A stretch of 64,000 nucleotides of DNA from Paragonimus westermani (taxonomy: Eukaryota > Platyhelminthes > Trematoda > Plagiorchiida > Troglotrematidae): the NCBI GenBank assembly GCA_008508345.1, contig QNGE01000116.1:259301-323300 (forward strand), in the 5' to 3' direction. The notes under the pieces were generated by a model that ran no database searches, was not told the origin of the DNA, and saw nothing but the letters and a program-made list of their open reading frames with translations. Position numbers and translations under genes: made by a program. Shown in pieces: positions 34,340 to 45,533 of the stretch (position 1 is its first letter; every line of letters starts with the position of its first letter).

Positions 34340-35285
34340 ACTACAACGCTCAGTGCATTGCAAGACTACTTGCAGCAGTCAGTATTTGCAGTTTTCATCT
34401 TCTGCGCCCATCACTCACAAAAACGGCCTGGTGCGAGCCCTGTTTCATAGAGCCGGCAGATACGCATCAATGACTGCTTGCACGGAGAGGAAGACAGAAT
34501 AAACACAGTGCTGCTCGCAAACGGATTGCCCGAGAAGTTCACCGATGTTTGCAACCAGAAGAAACTGGTCCACACTGCCATGAGTAAGGTTCATAAGAAA
34601 CGAGTATTTCTGAACCCACATTTCAAAAGCGACCACATCAAAACTGATGTGAGTCGAAAATTACAGTCTGCTCGAACTCGTACGCACCATGTGAGTGAAT
34701 TGCGGTTGACACTCCCAACTAGGAGTGTCGCTCAGTTTATTCATAATCGTGACCTACCGAAATGTTCTGTCTCACATCTAATCTATCAGTCCATTTGTAG
34801 TTGCGGTGACGCCTATATCGGTAGAGCGCTTTGGTGCCTACGATAAAGAATGTCTGAACATGTACCTGAGCGGTTAGTGCACACGATGACTCAACAGGCA
34901 ATGTGAACAGAGCGAGTGAGACGAAATCCGACCTCATCCATTGCAGAGCACATCATGGGAACAGGTCAGGTTGTTGCCCCACCAACTCGTTTCAAGTAAT
35001 GTCGCGTAATCTGAATCCGGATTGGCTTGTTTTCTCCGAGCAAATGTTAATCAATGCTCGCCGTCTGGCCCTGTGTGTGCACAAACTGTTGACTCACGCA
35101 GTTTGTCTGCCCTGGAACTGATGACAGTCCATCTTTCATGTAAACGCAATCGTCGATTGTTTCTGTTGTTGATGCTGCTATCCGAATGTTCTATATATTG
35201 GAATGTTTTACGTTCGTGATTGAAGTGAGTAAACGAAATGTTAACATCTCGCAATGTATGTCTTCTATCGTTATTACTGCGCTTA
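34340..35285 (+). mobile_element. Penelope-like element, 3' half (copy D)
   Basis: Plus strand, with frame breaks, in PLE order. SQYLQFSSSAPITHKNGLVR lies at about 34370-34430. After a shift come LLANGLPEKFTDVC, VFLNPHFKSDHIKTDVSRKL and RTHHVSELRLTLPTRS. The GIY-YIG segment LIYQSICSCGDAYIGRALWC sits at about 34778-34840, then a stop, SSIAEHI and LALCVHKLLTHAVCLPWN (stop about 35119). The 3' tail has a degenerate hammerhead (GAGTAAACGAAATGTTAACATC). Nearly identical to copy A from the endonuclease onward. Reverse transcriptase is missing. Confidence 0.8.
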
Positions 35286-35939
35286 GATAGACAAACTCCC
35301 AAACTGAAATTAAAACGAAGACAACTAAAGAAAAGTTTTCTCGAAGTTACATGCTTTTACACGTAGTGGACTGTATGTGTGATAACGCATGACTACGGGT
35401 GGCTGATTAGGACTCAGGGCCAACAAACGGCAATCAGTGATCTAGCGAACCGTGATTACCCAGTACGTAGTTCACACAGTTGCGCAAGCGGAAGACGAGC
35501 AAGCAGTTGAATAATGAGACAGGATGGTTAATGGGTCCTAGTCGGCTGGTTGAGATCGTACGCATTTCATATGTGTGAGCACCAGAAGTGATTTATCGAA
35601 CACTTATCCTTTAGGTTGTAGAATAGCTTTCCGGTTACTCATGAGTAGTCAAACATTTTGGTTGATTGCACGCACAACTGGCTTCAGCTCTCTTTATCCA
35701 AACAGACTGCTCGAAGTGGGTTAATCGAACAGCCTAAATACTCAGTTCTTCAGAATAATTCATGCTCTTGAATGCTGTCGTTGTACTCAATTGAAAACAC
35801 AAAGGCCAGACTACTGCTTCACGGATAGGTCAGTGGAAATTGACTGACGAACTTGTGGTCACCGGTAGCGTATTCCAACAAAATATCCAGTGGGCCGTGA
35901 ACAGTAATCAGCCGAGTGGAAATCGCAATATTTTTTTAC
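35286..35939. other. Unannotated interval
   Basis: Lies between two PLE pieces; no gene or repeat recognised. Confidence 0.4.
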
Positions 35940-36115
35940 AGTCTTTGTTTCATGTAAACCTAATCGTTGAATGTTATATTGCTATCCGCATGTCCTATAT
36001 ATTCTAACTCTTTACGTCCATGCTTGAAGTGAGTAAGCGAAATGTTAACATCTCGCAGTGCATGTCTTCTATCGTTATTGGTGAAGTGGATCAAGGGGAC
36101 TTGGTATGTTATATA
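35940..36115 (+). mobile_element. Penelope-like 3' tail remnant (copy E)
   Basis: Matches the tail of copy D: TTTCATGTAAACCTAATCG, GCTATCCGCATGTCCTATAT, CTTGAAGTGAGTAAGCGAAA and ATCTCGCAGTGCATGTCTTC, then GTGGATCAAGGGGACTTGG. No coding part. Confidence 0.65.
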
Positions 36116-38086
36116 TTTTATAGAAAAAATCCCATTAAGTGTGTTCAACGTCACAGCAGTTGGCAACAGCTTGTCAACGTCATATCCTGAAAGTCACGGA
36201 ACAGCGGGCATGTGGATCAGGTAGCATTACAAATAATGACGTACATCAGTGAGAGAGAATGGTCCTGGTGACGTCTATTGGTGGAAATTAGAGGACAAAA
36301 ACGTCAGCAGTTCGGCGAGTGTTCACGCTTCGTTTGGTCAATTATCACCCCAGTAATGTTGCATGAATACTTCTTTACTCTCTACCAAAAGATTTCGTGA
36401 AACATACTGTGTCGGAATAGAGAAAGCGGCTGTAATGTCTAAATGGTAGTCAGCTTGAAATGATCGATATCACCGAGTATTCAAAAGTGAGAATTCACGT
36501 AGGTGCATCAGGATATATCCAACTATTTCGTTTCCCTTTGATGATGCACTGAATGAAAATCTGATAACCAAGTTTAACTGCATCAAGAATGTGAATTAAG
36601 GCTTCTGACAAATAGCAGGCTGAATTCGCACATGAAGCGGTTCCACTCTGCGCTCTTTCAAGTCTACATAAGCAAAATTCGGCTGTTTAGAGGATGGAAT
36701 CAGTCTGTATTCCGGTAGGTCACGGTTGTGAACAAGCTGAGCAGCAATCCTAGTTGTCAGTAACGATAAAAATTTAGCCGCAGTAAAGATTCGAGTCAGG
36801 GACTACGATTTTCGAGTTACGTCAGATGGTCGCTTTCCATCTAAATTAATTTGATTTGATTAATTTGATGCGATTTAATGAAATGTGGCGTCAACGCTAA
36901 CCACAACATGTACTACGTGGGCTGGCACAGTACCTGCTGCGCCGATTGACGCAGACAGTGTTGATCCTAAGAAATGTCAAGACTGCCTATGGATGACGTG
37001 CACATAGAATGCAAAAGCTTTCGCCATTTTACTGACTAGGGTGGAAGGTTGTTTTGTTGGGAGCATGGAAACAGACCGTTAAGGTCAGTGAAGTTGATGT
37101 ATTCGTAATAATGTTTCAGTTTTACATTTTGTTCACATTTTCCCTGTTACCACCGCGATCACTCCAGTGATTAGGTGATCCGTTGCATATCTAGTCAGAG
37201 ACCAGTGAATTCTGACCTGGAATAACAGTGGTTGTAGCTGTTTGCTCAAGCAGTTACGAAAAGAGTGTCATTTCAGTGTATTTCTTCGCACTAAGGTTCG
37301 TAATCTACCCGACAGTCTTACTAATGAAACCTTGTGACATTATCCAACTAGTGCACAAATGTTCACTGATGCACACTGGTGGGATGAATAAAAACGAATT
37401 CGGTCTTCAGTCCCTGTGCCGACTAGAAGACTAGACTTCTTAGAAATGAACATACTACTTCTTCCGATGTAACTGAACAAAATCGAATTAGCAGAAAAAT
37501 CACTTGTGTGCAAACACGTAATAGTTAAACACATTGAGGAGGGTTAATAATATGCACGGACAAACAGTCAAGGAGAATTCACCCTGACAGACAGACACAT
37601 ACGCCTGCCTCTGATGATCGGTGGGAGCAAGTTGAAGAGAAACTTAGACGAATTATAGCGCCAGTTGACTCCTGTATATGGCGATCGAATGAAGTTTTGT
37701 GCATCTCAGTCGCGCCAACCGTGACCACAAAATGAGCATACACAATAACTGGGAAGAGCTTTAAACATTTGCTTATCGGGTTTCAACCTTTCACCCTGTT
37801 GGTTCGTTCCAGTATGGGGCCTATCACTGAAAGGCCAGATTTTAGGAGACTTCAATAAGCTACGTTTAAGTGTGCTCCTAGATATTCGAAGCATTTAGTG
37901 AATTCGAGGAATTTCGCCAGGCTTTCTGAGCTGGCAATTATTGTGAGATTACTTCACTTAAGTGCGGTACTTAACAGAATTGTCTCCAAGATTGGAGTGA
38001 GCGATATAGTTGGTTGGACTTGCAATATCCAGAGTTAACATAGCTAACAACCCACACTAGTCTACAAATATTGTTCAAGTACCCAC
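36116..38086. other. Unannotated interval with a PLE scrap
   Basis: At about 36712-36750 the minus strand reads a PLE-like phrase (QLVHNRDLPE) as in copies A and D, but the rest is lost. A short AATTTGATTTGATT-rich tract lies at 36845-36880. No supported genes. Confidence 0.4.
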
Positions 38087-38136
38087 CTGTCAAATTCATG
38101 AGGTGTCGCAATCGAACCCGATCCAATTCTCGCAAA
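38087..38136 (-). CDS. Candidate small internal exon
   Basis: On the minus strand an acceptor (CTTCTCGTTCACTGGGAATCTCAG) precedes 38136 and a donor GTGGGT follows 38087. The frame between reads LRELDRVRLRHLMNLTG. At 50 bp, this could be coincidence. Confidence 0.2.
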
Positions 38137-38999
38137 CTGAGATTCCCAGTGAACGAGAAGCATGTGCTCACCTCCATTCGTCAGTAACTTTTAGTCGAAT
38201 TAAAGGTGTTTTCTTCATTCAAAGGTTAACTGTTAATTTCGGGAGTGTTTTCGGTAAGAAGCTTAAATTTACAACTGGGTTGCACCATTCCATTCTACGA
38301 ATTTACTGCTGAATACAAAGTCGGGTTTTATGAGTGCGTGTTGTAATTATTCGAATAGTGAAGTACCCGGATGCTGATGCAGTAACACTTAGCTACCCAA
38401 ACAAGGATACAGACCACCCAGACTGTTGTGTTGGTGGACTTCGACATTTCTGCTAGACTAAGACTCTCTGAGCCAACAATGTTCCACCAATTCTGTCAGC
38501 TAAACTAAGGTTTTCGAGTTGTCACAAAGAGATCTGGAGGAAACAAAGATTTGTTCATACTGCTACGACTGATGGGACACTGACGTCGTTCGTACGCGAA
38601 GTTTCGAGTACCTCAGACCTATAGGGATGGTCATTCCACGGCTGGATGGTCTCCTGAAGGTTTACAAAACAACGTAAGAACCAATCCCAGAAATCCAAAA
38701 TTTATCATGTCATGCCCTAACGACTGAAAATATCGGAATGGACTAAATTTTGTTTGAAGGACGCTTCCAATCTCTTCAGGGATACGCCCAAACACTGCCA
38801 ACTTCTCTCTGATATTCCTCTCTTAATTTTGTTGCAGATCGCATATCATGTGCACGCTGGAAATCATTCAGTATAAATGGTTATTATTTTATAGCGTAAG
38901 GTTTCAACGCTGACACGCGCGATGACTGTAGGAGCCAAGGGGTATATACGTCATTTTATTAAAAGTACACCCTGACAACTTTGTTCATTTTTCTTCCAG
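38137..38999. other. Unannotated interval
   Basis: No repeats or motifs noted. It ends in a strong pyrimidine-rich acceptor tract. Confidence 0.4.
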
Positions 39000-39093
39000 T
39001 GTTGGCGAGGCATCTAACTTTGTGGCTCAACGATGTGGCTACAAATAACAGTGCTCAACAACCACTTAAACAAATGTTTCAGAAAATTAACGA
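39000..39093 (+). CDS. Candidate internal exon with consensus splice sites
   Basis: Acceptor TTTGTTCATTTTTCTTCCAG ends at 38999 and donor GTAAGT begins at 39094; both are near-consensus. The 94-bp interval is open in the frame starting at 39002 and reads LARHLTLWLNDVATNNSAQQ followed by PLKQMFQKIN. The composition suits a soluble helical protein. No domain is recognised and no neighbouring exon was found. This is the best-bounded internal exon candidate in the window. Confidence 0.4.
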
Positions 39094-42040
39094 GTAAGTT
39101 AAAAGGTAGATGGCTTTTCTTGCAACTGAATTGTCGAATTTGTTCTATCGTTTTGTGAAGCCGTTTTCCAACATACGCTCCGCTTGCTTGGGAAGAATTT
39201 TCCTGCAGTCGTCTCAATTTGCAGAGTAATGTCCATCCCCAGTTATCTTAGGTATATAAACAAAATGCAGAATGAAAACGTGGCCTTCGGAAATCCATTT
39301 GGGTTGCCTCAACATACACTGTTACAACCAGACTTCACGCGCTACACAAGTTTGACTGCAGAATATCCATGTTTTTAAAAGAAGATCACTTCAGACCCCA
39401 AAGAGGATAATTGTAAACCTGAGACAAAATAAACCTACCGATTCATTTTTATTGATTAGTTGGTTAATCAACTATTATTTGACGACTTTAGTTATCCTAT
39501 TCATTTCTGTTTATTCATCAAATTGAAAATTCAGGAGAGGTCCACTGAGGAAACATTGTGTTTATACCCATCGTTATACAGTCTTTGGATTTAGCAGAAA
39601 AGCTTTGTTTTGAAAGATGAGCGTATTCAGTATTTGAGCAAATATTAAACGCAACACAAGGCTGGCAGGCTGAGCGGTAAAGCTCGCTAACTGCACCTTA
39701 CTCCATGTCGGTACTGTTTATTTTAACCCATTTGTCACCCTGACGAACATACGAACACTGTCTGCATTGGGTAACCGAAGGAAACAGGAAGCAACCCGAA
39801 TTCACCTTTGAACTTCAGTGAATGTCAATCCTCCGCCCGTCTGGCTTTTATCGATCGTTTTCAACCTCCGTTGATGGTCCAGTCAGCTGTTTGTTATTGT
39901 CGTTGTGGCAGATGGAACGGGCTGGTTGCAAACCGCGGGTCATTTGGGGTCACCATAGTCTTTCTTCTCCAGTCGTGGTGAGGAGTGTGACCTTGGCCGT
40001 GTTGGTCTGGTCCAAACAATCTGTTGTCGTCTTTCTCTCTTCTTCCTGGCCGTGGGAGCTGGAAGAGACTGACTTACAAGCTAGTTCGCGCGAGTGTGTG
40101 TTTGTATCTCGACCGCAAGTGAGAGCCAGCGCTAATGTATCGCCCCGTAGTTTGGGTCAAAGCTAGGCGAGGCCAGCATGTAGACTGTAGGGCATTAATC
40201 GTTTCCACGACTTGGGCACTGTCGCAGCAACAGCAACGACTACAAGTAAGATGTGACCATAACAGCTGTAGGGTGTAACCCGGGCAGGCCAGGTGATTCA
40301 TCCACTGTAAGGTTATATGAGGAGAAGAATTCGATCAGTCAGTGAATTGGTCACAAGCCCAGATGAAACAAGTTAGAAGAGAAGAGTTGTTGCAAGTTTA
40401 AACCGGGTAGACAAGACAAGTATTTTTAACACACTATCACACACACTTAAAGAGAGTTGCTAGAGGGGAATGGCTCAATAAACTTCTGGAGAACTGGATG
40501 GGAGTGCTCATTCACATCATATCGATGGTTTCGTGTTCACGTTGCATTGTGTAGCATACGGAGTGATTTATCAGCCTGATATGCCCTTAGTTATTTCGCA
40601 ATAATCAAATGGATTACACACTCCTCCGAAAACCGTCTGGATGTGAGAAAACCTGTAGGCTGGTTTGCTGTCTGGTAGCGCGGTACACATGACTGGTCCG
40701 TTCTTTATGTGTCTAATAATGAGCAGATCGGTTATTAGAGGGGACCTGTAGCGACTATAGTAAATAATACTTTGATGGCCGCATTCATCTGTACATTTCT
40801 GATTATTTTGGTTTTGTGCCTGCTTTTGTTCATTGACAGGGTTTTATTTTGTTGGATCAGTTCCAACAGACCCAGCAATTAGTACAGATGAGTGTTAACA
40901 AGAAAGATAAAGAGTTGCGGCACTCAAGTGTACACGTGGTAACCAAAACCTCACAGTGTTCATAAGTAGCTTTCGTCTTCAGAGGAGCGTTTCAAATAGC
41001 CTGCTCTGAAAACAGACACTACACAGACCACTTGACTGTATAGTCAAAACCAAAAGGAGTGAGCTACTCGAGTGTCTTTACTTAATACGAAATCCACGAT
41101 CACCTATGGGTGTTCTTCAAGTCACAACGGCACGGACACCTGGATTTCAATCAGTGTACACAAGTAACCATCTACACTGTTCAGTAAGTCCAATGGGGTC
41201 AACAAGTACGACTTAATCGGAAAATAATTCTACACAAATGAAACTCTGTTATGTCGGATTTCCAGTCATGTGTATTCATCCCGAAAACTCCAAATGTGCG
41301 TATATATATCAGAACAGATAAAAAAGTAACAACAAAAACCGGGAGGAAAAGAGAAGAAGGCTGCTACCTAAGTTTTGTAAACGAACCTTCAAAAATCACT
41401 TGGAAGCCATCCTTATCTTGCACAAACGACATGATAAACAAAAAACTGACTCTGTGTGGGAAAAAACAATCGTACTGAGTCTTCAATTTGTTTGTCATCT
41501 GAGTGTGGCTGAACACTTGCATCTGGTGGCCTTACCTATAGTGGAATCATTTTCAACCTAACCGACATATTTATTCCTCTGCGAAATGAAAGACCCAGTG
41601 TCACTGTTCACATCCATATTAACCTTTGAATGTAAATTTGCTACCGAAAATTAACACCAGAGTTAATGTGACGGCTTGGGTATTGTTGCATTATTTGTTA
41701 CTGTATAATAAATTTGTGGTTGTTCTACTTTTATAAACTACATTCGCTGATAGAACGATGTTGCAGTCGGTACCAATGGGAAGGACACTTGAGCACTCCA
41801 ACGTTTTTTTGAATTCTCAAAGTCGATGGGAGCTCCCATAGACATTCGTCCTTGTGGCAGCCGATGTGCGGTTGTACTGAAGGTTGGCTCATGACTTGTA
41901 TTCGCGGAAGTCAATCTGTCGTTGCGATCAGCAAACTCACTCGTCTTCTAGTTAGGAATTGGGAACTACGTTAGCATAGGACTGGAGAATCTCGCGTATG
42001 AGACTTACACATCGGATGAGGTAGGGTCTGAATATGTCTA
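39094..42040. other. Unannotated interval with a GC-rich patch
   Basis: A tRNA-like A-box phrase (GGCTGAGCGGTAAAGCTCGC) lies at about 39669. The stretch 39830-40310 is visibly richer in G+C and open on both strands. Its plus frame (39822-40166) is 114 codons. Its minus frame (40074-40301, 75 codons from an ATG) ends at a GTAAGT donor near 40075. It may be a repeat or an exon; no family recognised. The rest is featureless. Confidence 0.35.
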
Positions 42041-42230
42041 GCGTGAGATCAATGGCATGATTACTTTAAAAAAGTGCTGGCGAAATTCACATCGTGGTCG
42101 TGGTAAGGATATGCACTACCGGCGACTTCACAGAAAAGTGAAGCTCTAGTCTATTGCATCTTTCCAAAATGAACCGGCTGAAAAGTCCATATGAATGCTA
42201 AAGCCGCAATCCGTGTTGAGAGAGGTTCCA
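42041..42230 (+). repeat. tRNA-derived SINE family 1, diverged copy
   Basis: Collinear with 42663-42845: GCGTGAGATCAATGGCATG head, GGTCGTGGTAAGGATATGCA, then AGCTCTAGTCTATTGCATC and the CTGAAAAGTCCATATGAATG tail. The pol III boxes are damaged. Confidence 0.55.
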
Positions 42231-42369
42231 CTTTTAACGTTATACTGACCGTTTCACGTCATCTATTTGATCACCAAAACTGTTGTCAGTAGTCCCCATT
42301 ATTCTCCACCATCCACTTACTACTTGTTGTATACTAGTAGTCACAATATGTTGAATATGTATTTTCAAG

Positions 42370-42660
42370 TCGAACAGGTTGATCAGGTTCCACGATCGTC
42401 TCGACAAGAGACACAGTAACTGTTCTGTTAACTCCGTTCGATAACCCCACGCTTAGGACTTCTGAGACAGGTCGAGACCAATTATGTAATAAAACCTGCA
42501 AGGCGATATTTTAGATTACTGATGATTAGTCGGGGATTTGGTTCATTTTCAAGTTCAGTTAACAGGACAGCTACTGTGTCTCCCCTCGAGACGATCGGAC
42601 AACCTAATCATTGCTCACAAGCGAAAGTGGTTGAGCGTTCAGATGTGACAATTCGGTCGT
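42370..42660. repeat. Repeat X with inverted head (47-bp arms)
   Basis: Arms at 42386-42432 and 42558-42604 are inverted copies (GGTT...ATCGTCTCGA...GTTAAC against its complement, a few mismatches) around 125 bp. The left arm and centre match repeat X at 27.4 kb. The right arm plus 42605-42660 matches the reverse complement of the X head that joins the SINE at 27.36 kb. The structure is thus X next to an inverted X head, followed by SINE. Confidence 0.6.
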
Positions 42661-42845
42661 GCCTAGTGTGAGGTCAATGGCGCAGTGGTCAACACGGTTG
42701 CCTCATGATTGAATGGCCGGAGTTCAAATCCCGGCCGTGGCGAAGATACGCATTACTGACGCGCTCTAATGAGAACGATACTCGAGTCTGGTGCCTCTTT
42801 TCGAAAAAGGCTGGCTGAGAAGTCTATCTGAATGCAAAGCCTGGA
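42661..42845 (+). repeat. tRNA-derived SINE family 1, best copy
   Basis: A box TGGCGCAGTGG at 42678-42688 and B box GTTCAAATCCC at 42722-42732 are correctly spaced for an internal Pol III promoter. The non-tRNA body follows (GATACTCGAGTCTGGTGCCT, AAAAAGGCTGGCTGAGAAG), ending at about GCAAAGCCTGG. No poly(A) tail and no clear target-site duplication seen. Confidence 0.75.
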
Positions 42846-45209
42846 TACGAATTGTCCAAATGGTATAATTGTGAACAGCGTAGGCACGCTGTCTGGAGTG
42901 TTTCCACTAACATTCTGTTTGGATATTGCTGTTCTCAGATGTGGAGCTGTTTGACTTCATTTTCGTAGACACTATCCACGTGAACTCCCTTGATGTGGCT
43001 GAAGTGGGTGAAGATCGGCAGCATTCAACAGCTCAAAAGAGTAGCTGACCCTTGGATTTCCATGCAGTGCGGTTGAAAAGTTGATTAGGATGACCACAAA
43101 CGTGTACAATAGGACCATCTTTAAGAGGTAATATTTCCTATTTTAAACAGCTTGAGGTAATAACTATAAACCCTGATGAGCAGGAAATAGGAAGGCTGAC
43201 AACTTTCGAAACCTCACTTATGGGACACACTTTACACCGAAGTCAAGAGGTAACTCTCAAGTGTCAGTTGATGTTTGACTGCCACTCGTGTCCGATTTCT
43301 TAAATTCAGAACCGTCACGAATGAGCTGAAAGTTTTGGTTTGATTTATGGCATAGTCGCCGTACTCCATTCCTCGGTGTCATTGTTAGTTAAATGTTGTT
43401 CTCTGCACTCAAACGATTCCTATGCCAGACAGTTTGAGGAATCAACAGAGTCTGAAGAGCCATCAGTTTAAACATTCCGCACACCAGTGCCCTCATTCTA
43501 TTAACTGATTATGGACATCTTCGTCATCATCCTCACTTCTGCTTGACGCGAATACTTACCAGCCATACACTTCTGAAAAAAAGCTGTGCGTGTGGGAGTA
43601 CGACGGCTATGTCAGTAAGTAGTAGATTATCACCATTGTATGAACAGATGGTTGGGCTGTAAATAAGCATAGTACAACCTGTGACGATAAGATATCTGAA
43701 ATGAATTGCATTTGATTTAAAAGTGCTATAATAATTTCACAGCCGATGAAAAGTTATTCCTGCTTAGTCACCTCTTGTTAGTTCACTGAATAGCTGGAGT
43801 TGCTTGGCAATTCCCCCGGGTTTACCAGATTCACGATGATAGTCAAAGTTTATCAGATGTCTTCCATCACAATGAGTGAACAAATCAGCTAGCGATGGAT
43901 GAGCCATTTTTTTAACTCGGACTTTTGAATGTCGAATTATAATGAGCGACAATCGATGAATAACTCAATGATTCACGTTAGCGCTGTCGTTTCAGCTATG
44001 CAGGCGATAGACAATTTATAATCTGTGCCCAAATCCTGGTAAGATGACAGATTTCAGTTTAGTCGTTTTAAGATATATGTTGTATTCGAAAACGAGTTGA
44101 AGTGAAAGTAGGCAATAATCAGAGTTTCCTGATAATTCATTGAAAACAGTAGAAAATTTCCGAATTTTTTTTACAAACTGCCATTTTCCTTTATTATGGT
44201 CTTGTGCTGAACAGCAAGTTTTGTGTTGGGATTTCGCTGCTTACGAAAGTAGCCCATATCGTCGGAAAGTTTATTTGGCCTGCAATGTCGGCATCATTTG
44301 TTTACGAAATGTACTTCAGTTTTGTCTGTCCATCATTTCCTGTACTTTCTTTCAAAAATATTGTTAATCAACGTCACACTTTTTCTGTTATTCTCCAGGA
44401 TACGTTAGACATAGGCAGACCAAAACTTCTTTAACATAATTGTGAATCACCTTCATGATTTCAGCTATCACACAAGTGCTACATAAATCGCTTAGAAGTA
44501 CCTATGTGGTATATTATAACGAGATTTAGACAGAGAATATTTGAAATAGAGTAACTCCAGGGCCACATAAAATATTCGTTTATTTGTTTGCAATTCTCTG
44601 GCAAAATATTGCACAGTAAGCTTGATCGTATAGGGCTTATGGGTTATGATAACTGAATGCGACCACACCACTAACCAAATACTTTCACCCACGGAGTAAC
44701 TGTACCGTAAAGGTTCATTTTACTCAGGTGAATCTGAATTAAGATGCTTGGTCATTTTTGGGGAGATATTGACTGCAGACAGCGAATTATTAAAAGTCGA
44801 AAGACCTTACGGTAGCTGGTAGAAAGCCAATAGTAATCACTCTGTTGTCAACAGGATGGTTGCATTTCCTATTGATTTGGGGAAGCTAAGAAGGGGAGGT
44901 GAGACGAAAGCAAAGGTTTCTACAAAGTATACAAAATCTTTGCAGGGAACTTCTAAACAGATTTATAGGGGAAGGTTAATGTATAACATGTATTTAGCGA
45001 TGACGCGTAATACACTATTCACTCTGAGGCCTTAAAAGTGGGCCGCATATGTGGAACTTATCGGAGTTTGCAGAATTATTTGAAGTGTAGAAGATTCCCG
45101 AACGGTTGGGTTCACACATAAAATCTGAATATGATCAGTCTTTTTCGAATAAACTGCGTTAATGTTTACAAAGATAATACGTAAAGCAACACAGTAAATC
45201 GGGCACTAG
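42846..45209. other. Unannotated interval
   Basis: No supported gene. A TTTTTTCAG acceptor lies 13 bp from a GTAAGT donor near 43560 on the minus strand. Frames are below 80 codons. Confidence 0.4.
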
Positions 45210-45533
45210 TGTAGTGAGGAGATACGGTCGCACCATACTACTCATACCACTATTCAGTAGCAGCATGGATCGAGATGATCGCGGATCGAGATAATCGCGT
45301 GATAAATACGACAGAGATACGGGATGGATCGTTGGAGGGCAGAATGACATATAATGGTATTCACTACACGACGGAACTGATACATGGTGTCTAGAGCGAC
45401 TGGAGTATCCTCAGAAGAGTATGGTGTGCAAATGAGTGTTTCCGTTTCTTGTCGTGCTCAGACGCTTAAGTAGTGTGTTGGTTTCTCCAATAAAGCANAG
45501 CCTTTGTGTCATCCGCCTTCTGGGTTCACAACA
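45210..45533 (+). repeat. Solo LTR of the Ty3-type family
   Basis: Runs from TGTAGTGAGGAGATACGG to GGTTCACAACA, 324 bp, collinear with 3313-3630 but diverged. An AATAAA hexamer lies at 45489-45494 and an ambiguous base (n) at 45498. No internal element sequence adjoins either side and no clear target duplication was found. Confidence 0.8.

Noticed and set aside
43545..43575. 13-bp microexon on the minus strand (TTTTTTCAG ... GTAAGT)
   Set aside because: Splice-like motifs this close occur by chance and there is no coding context.
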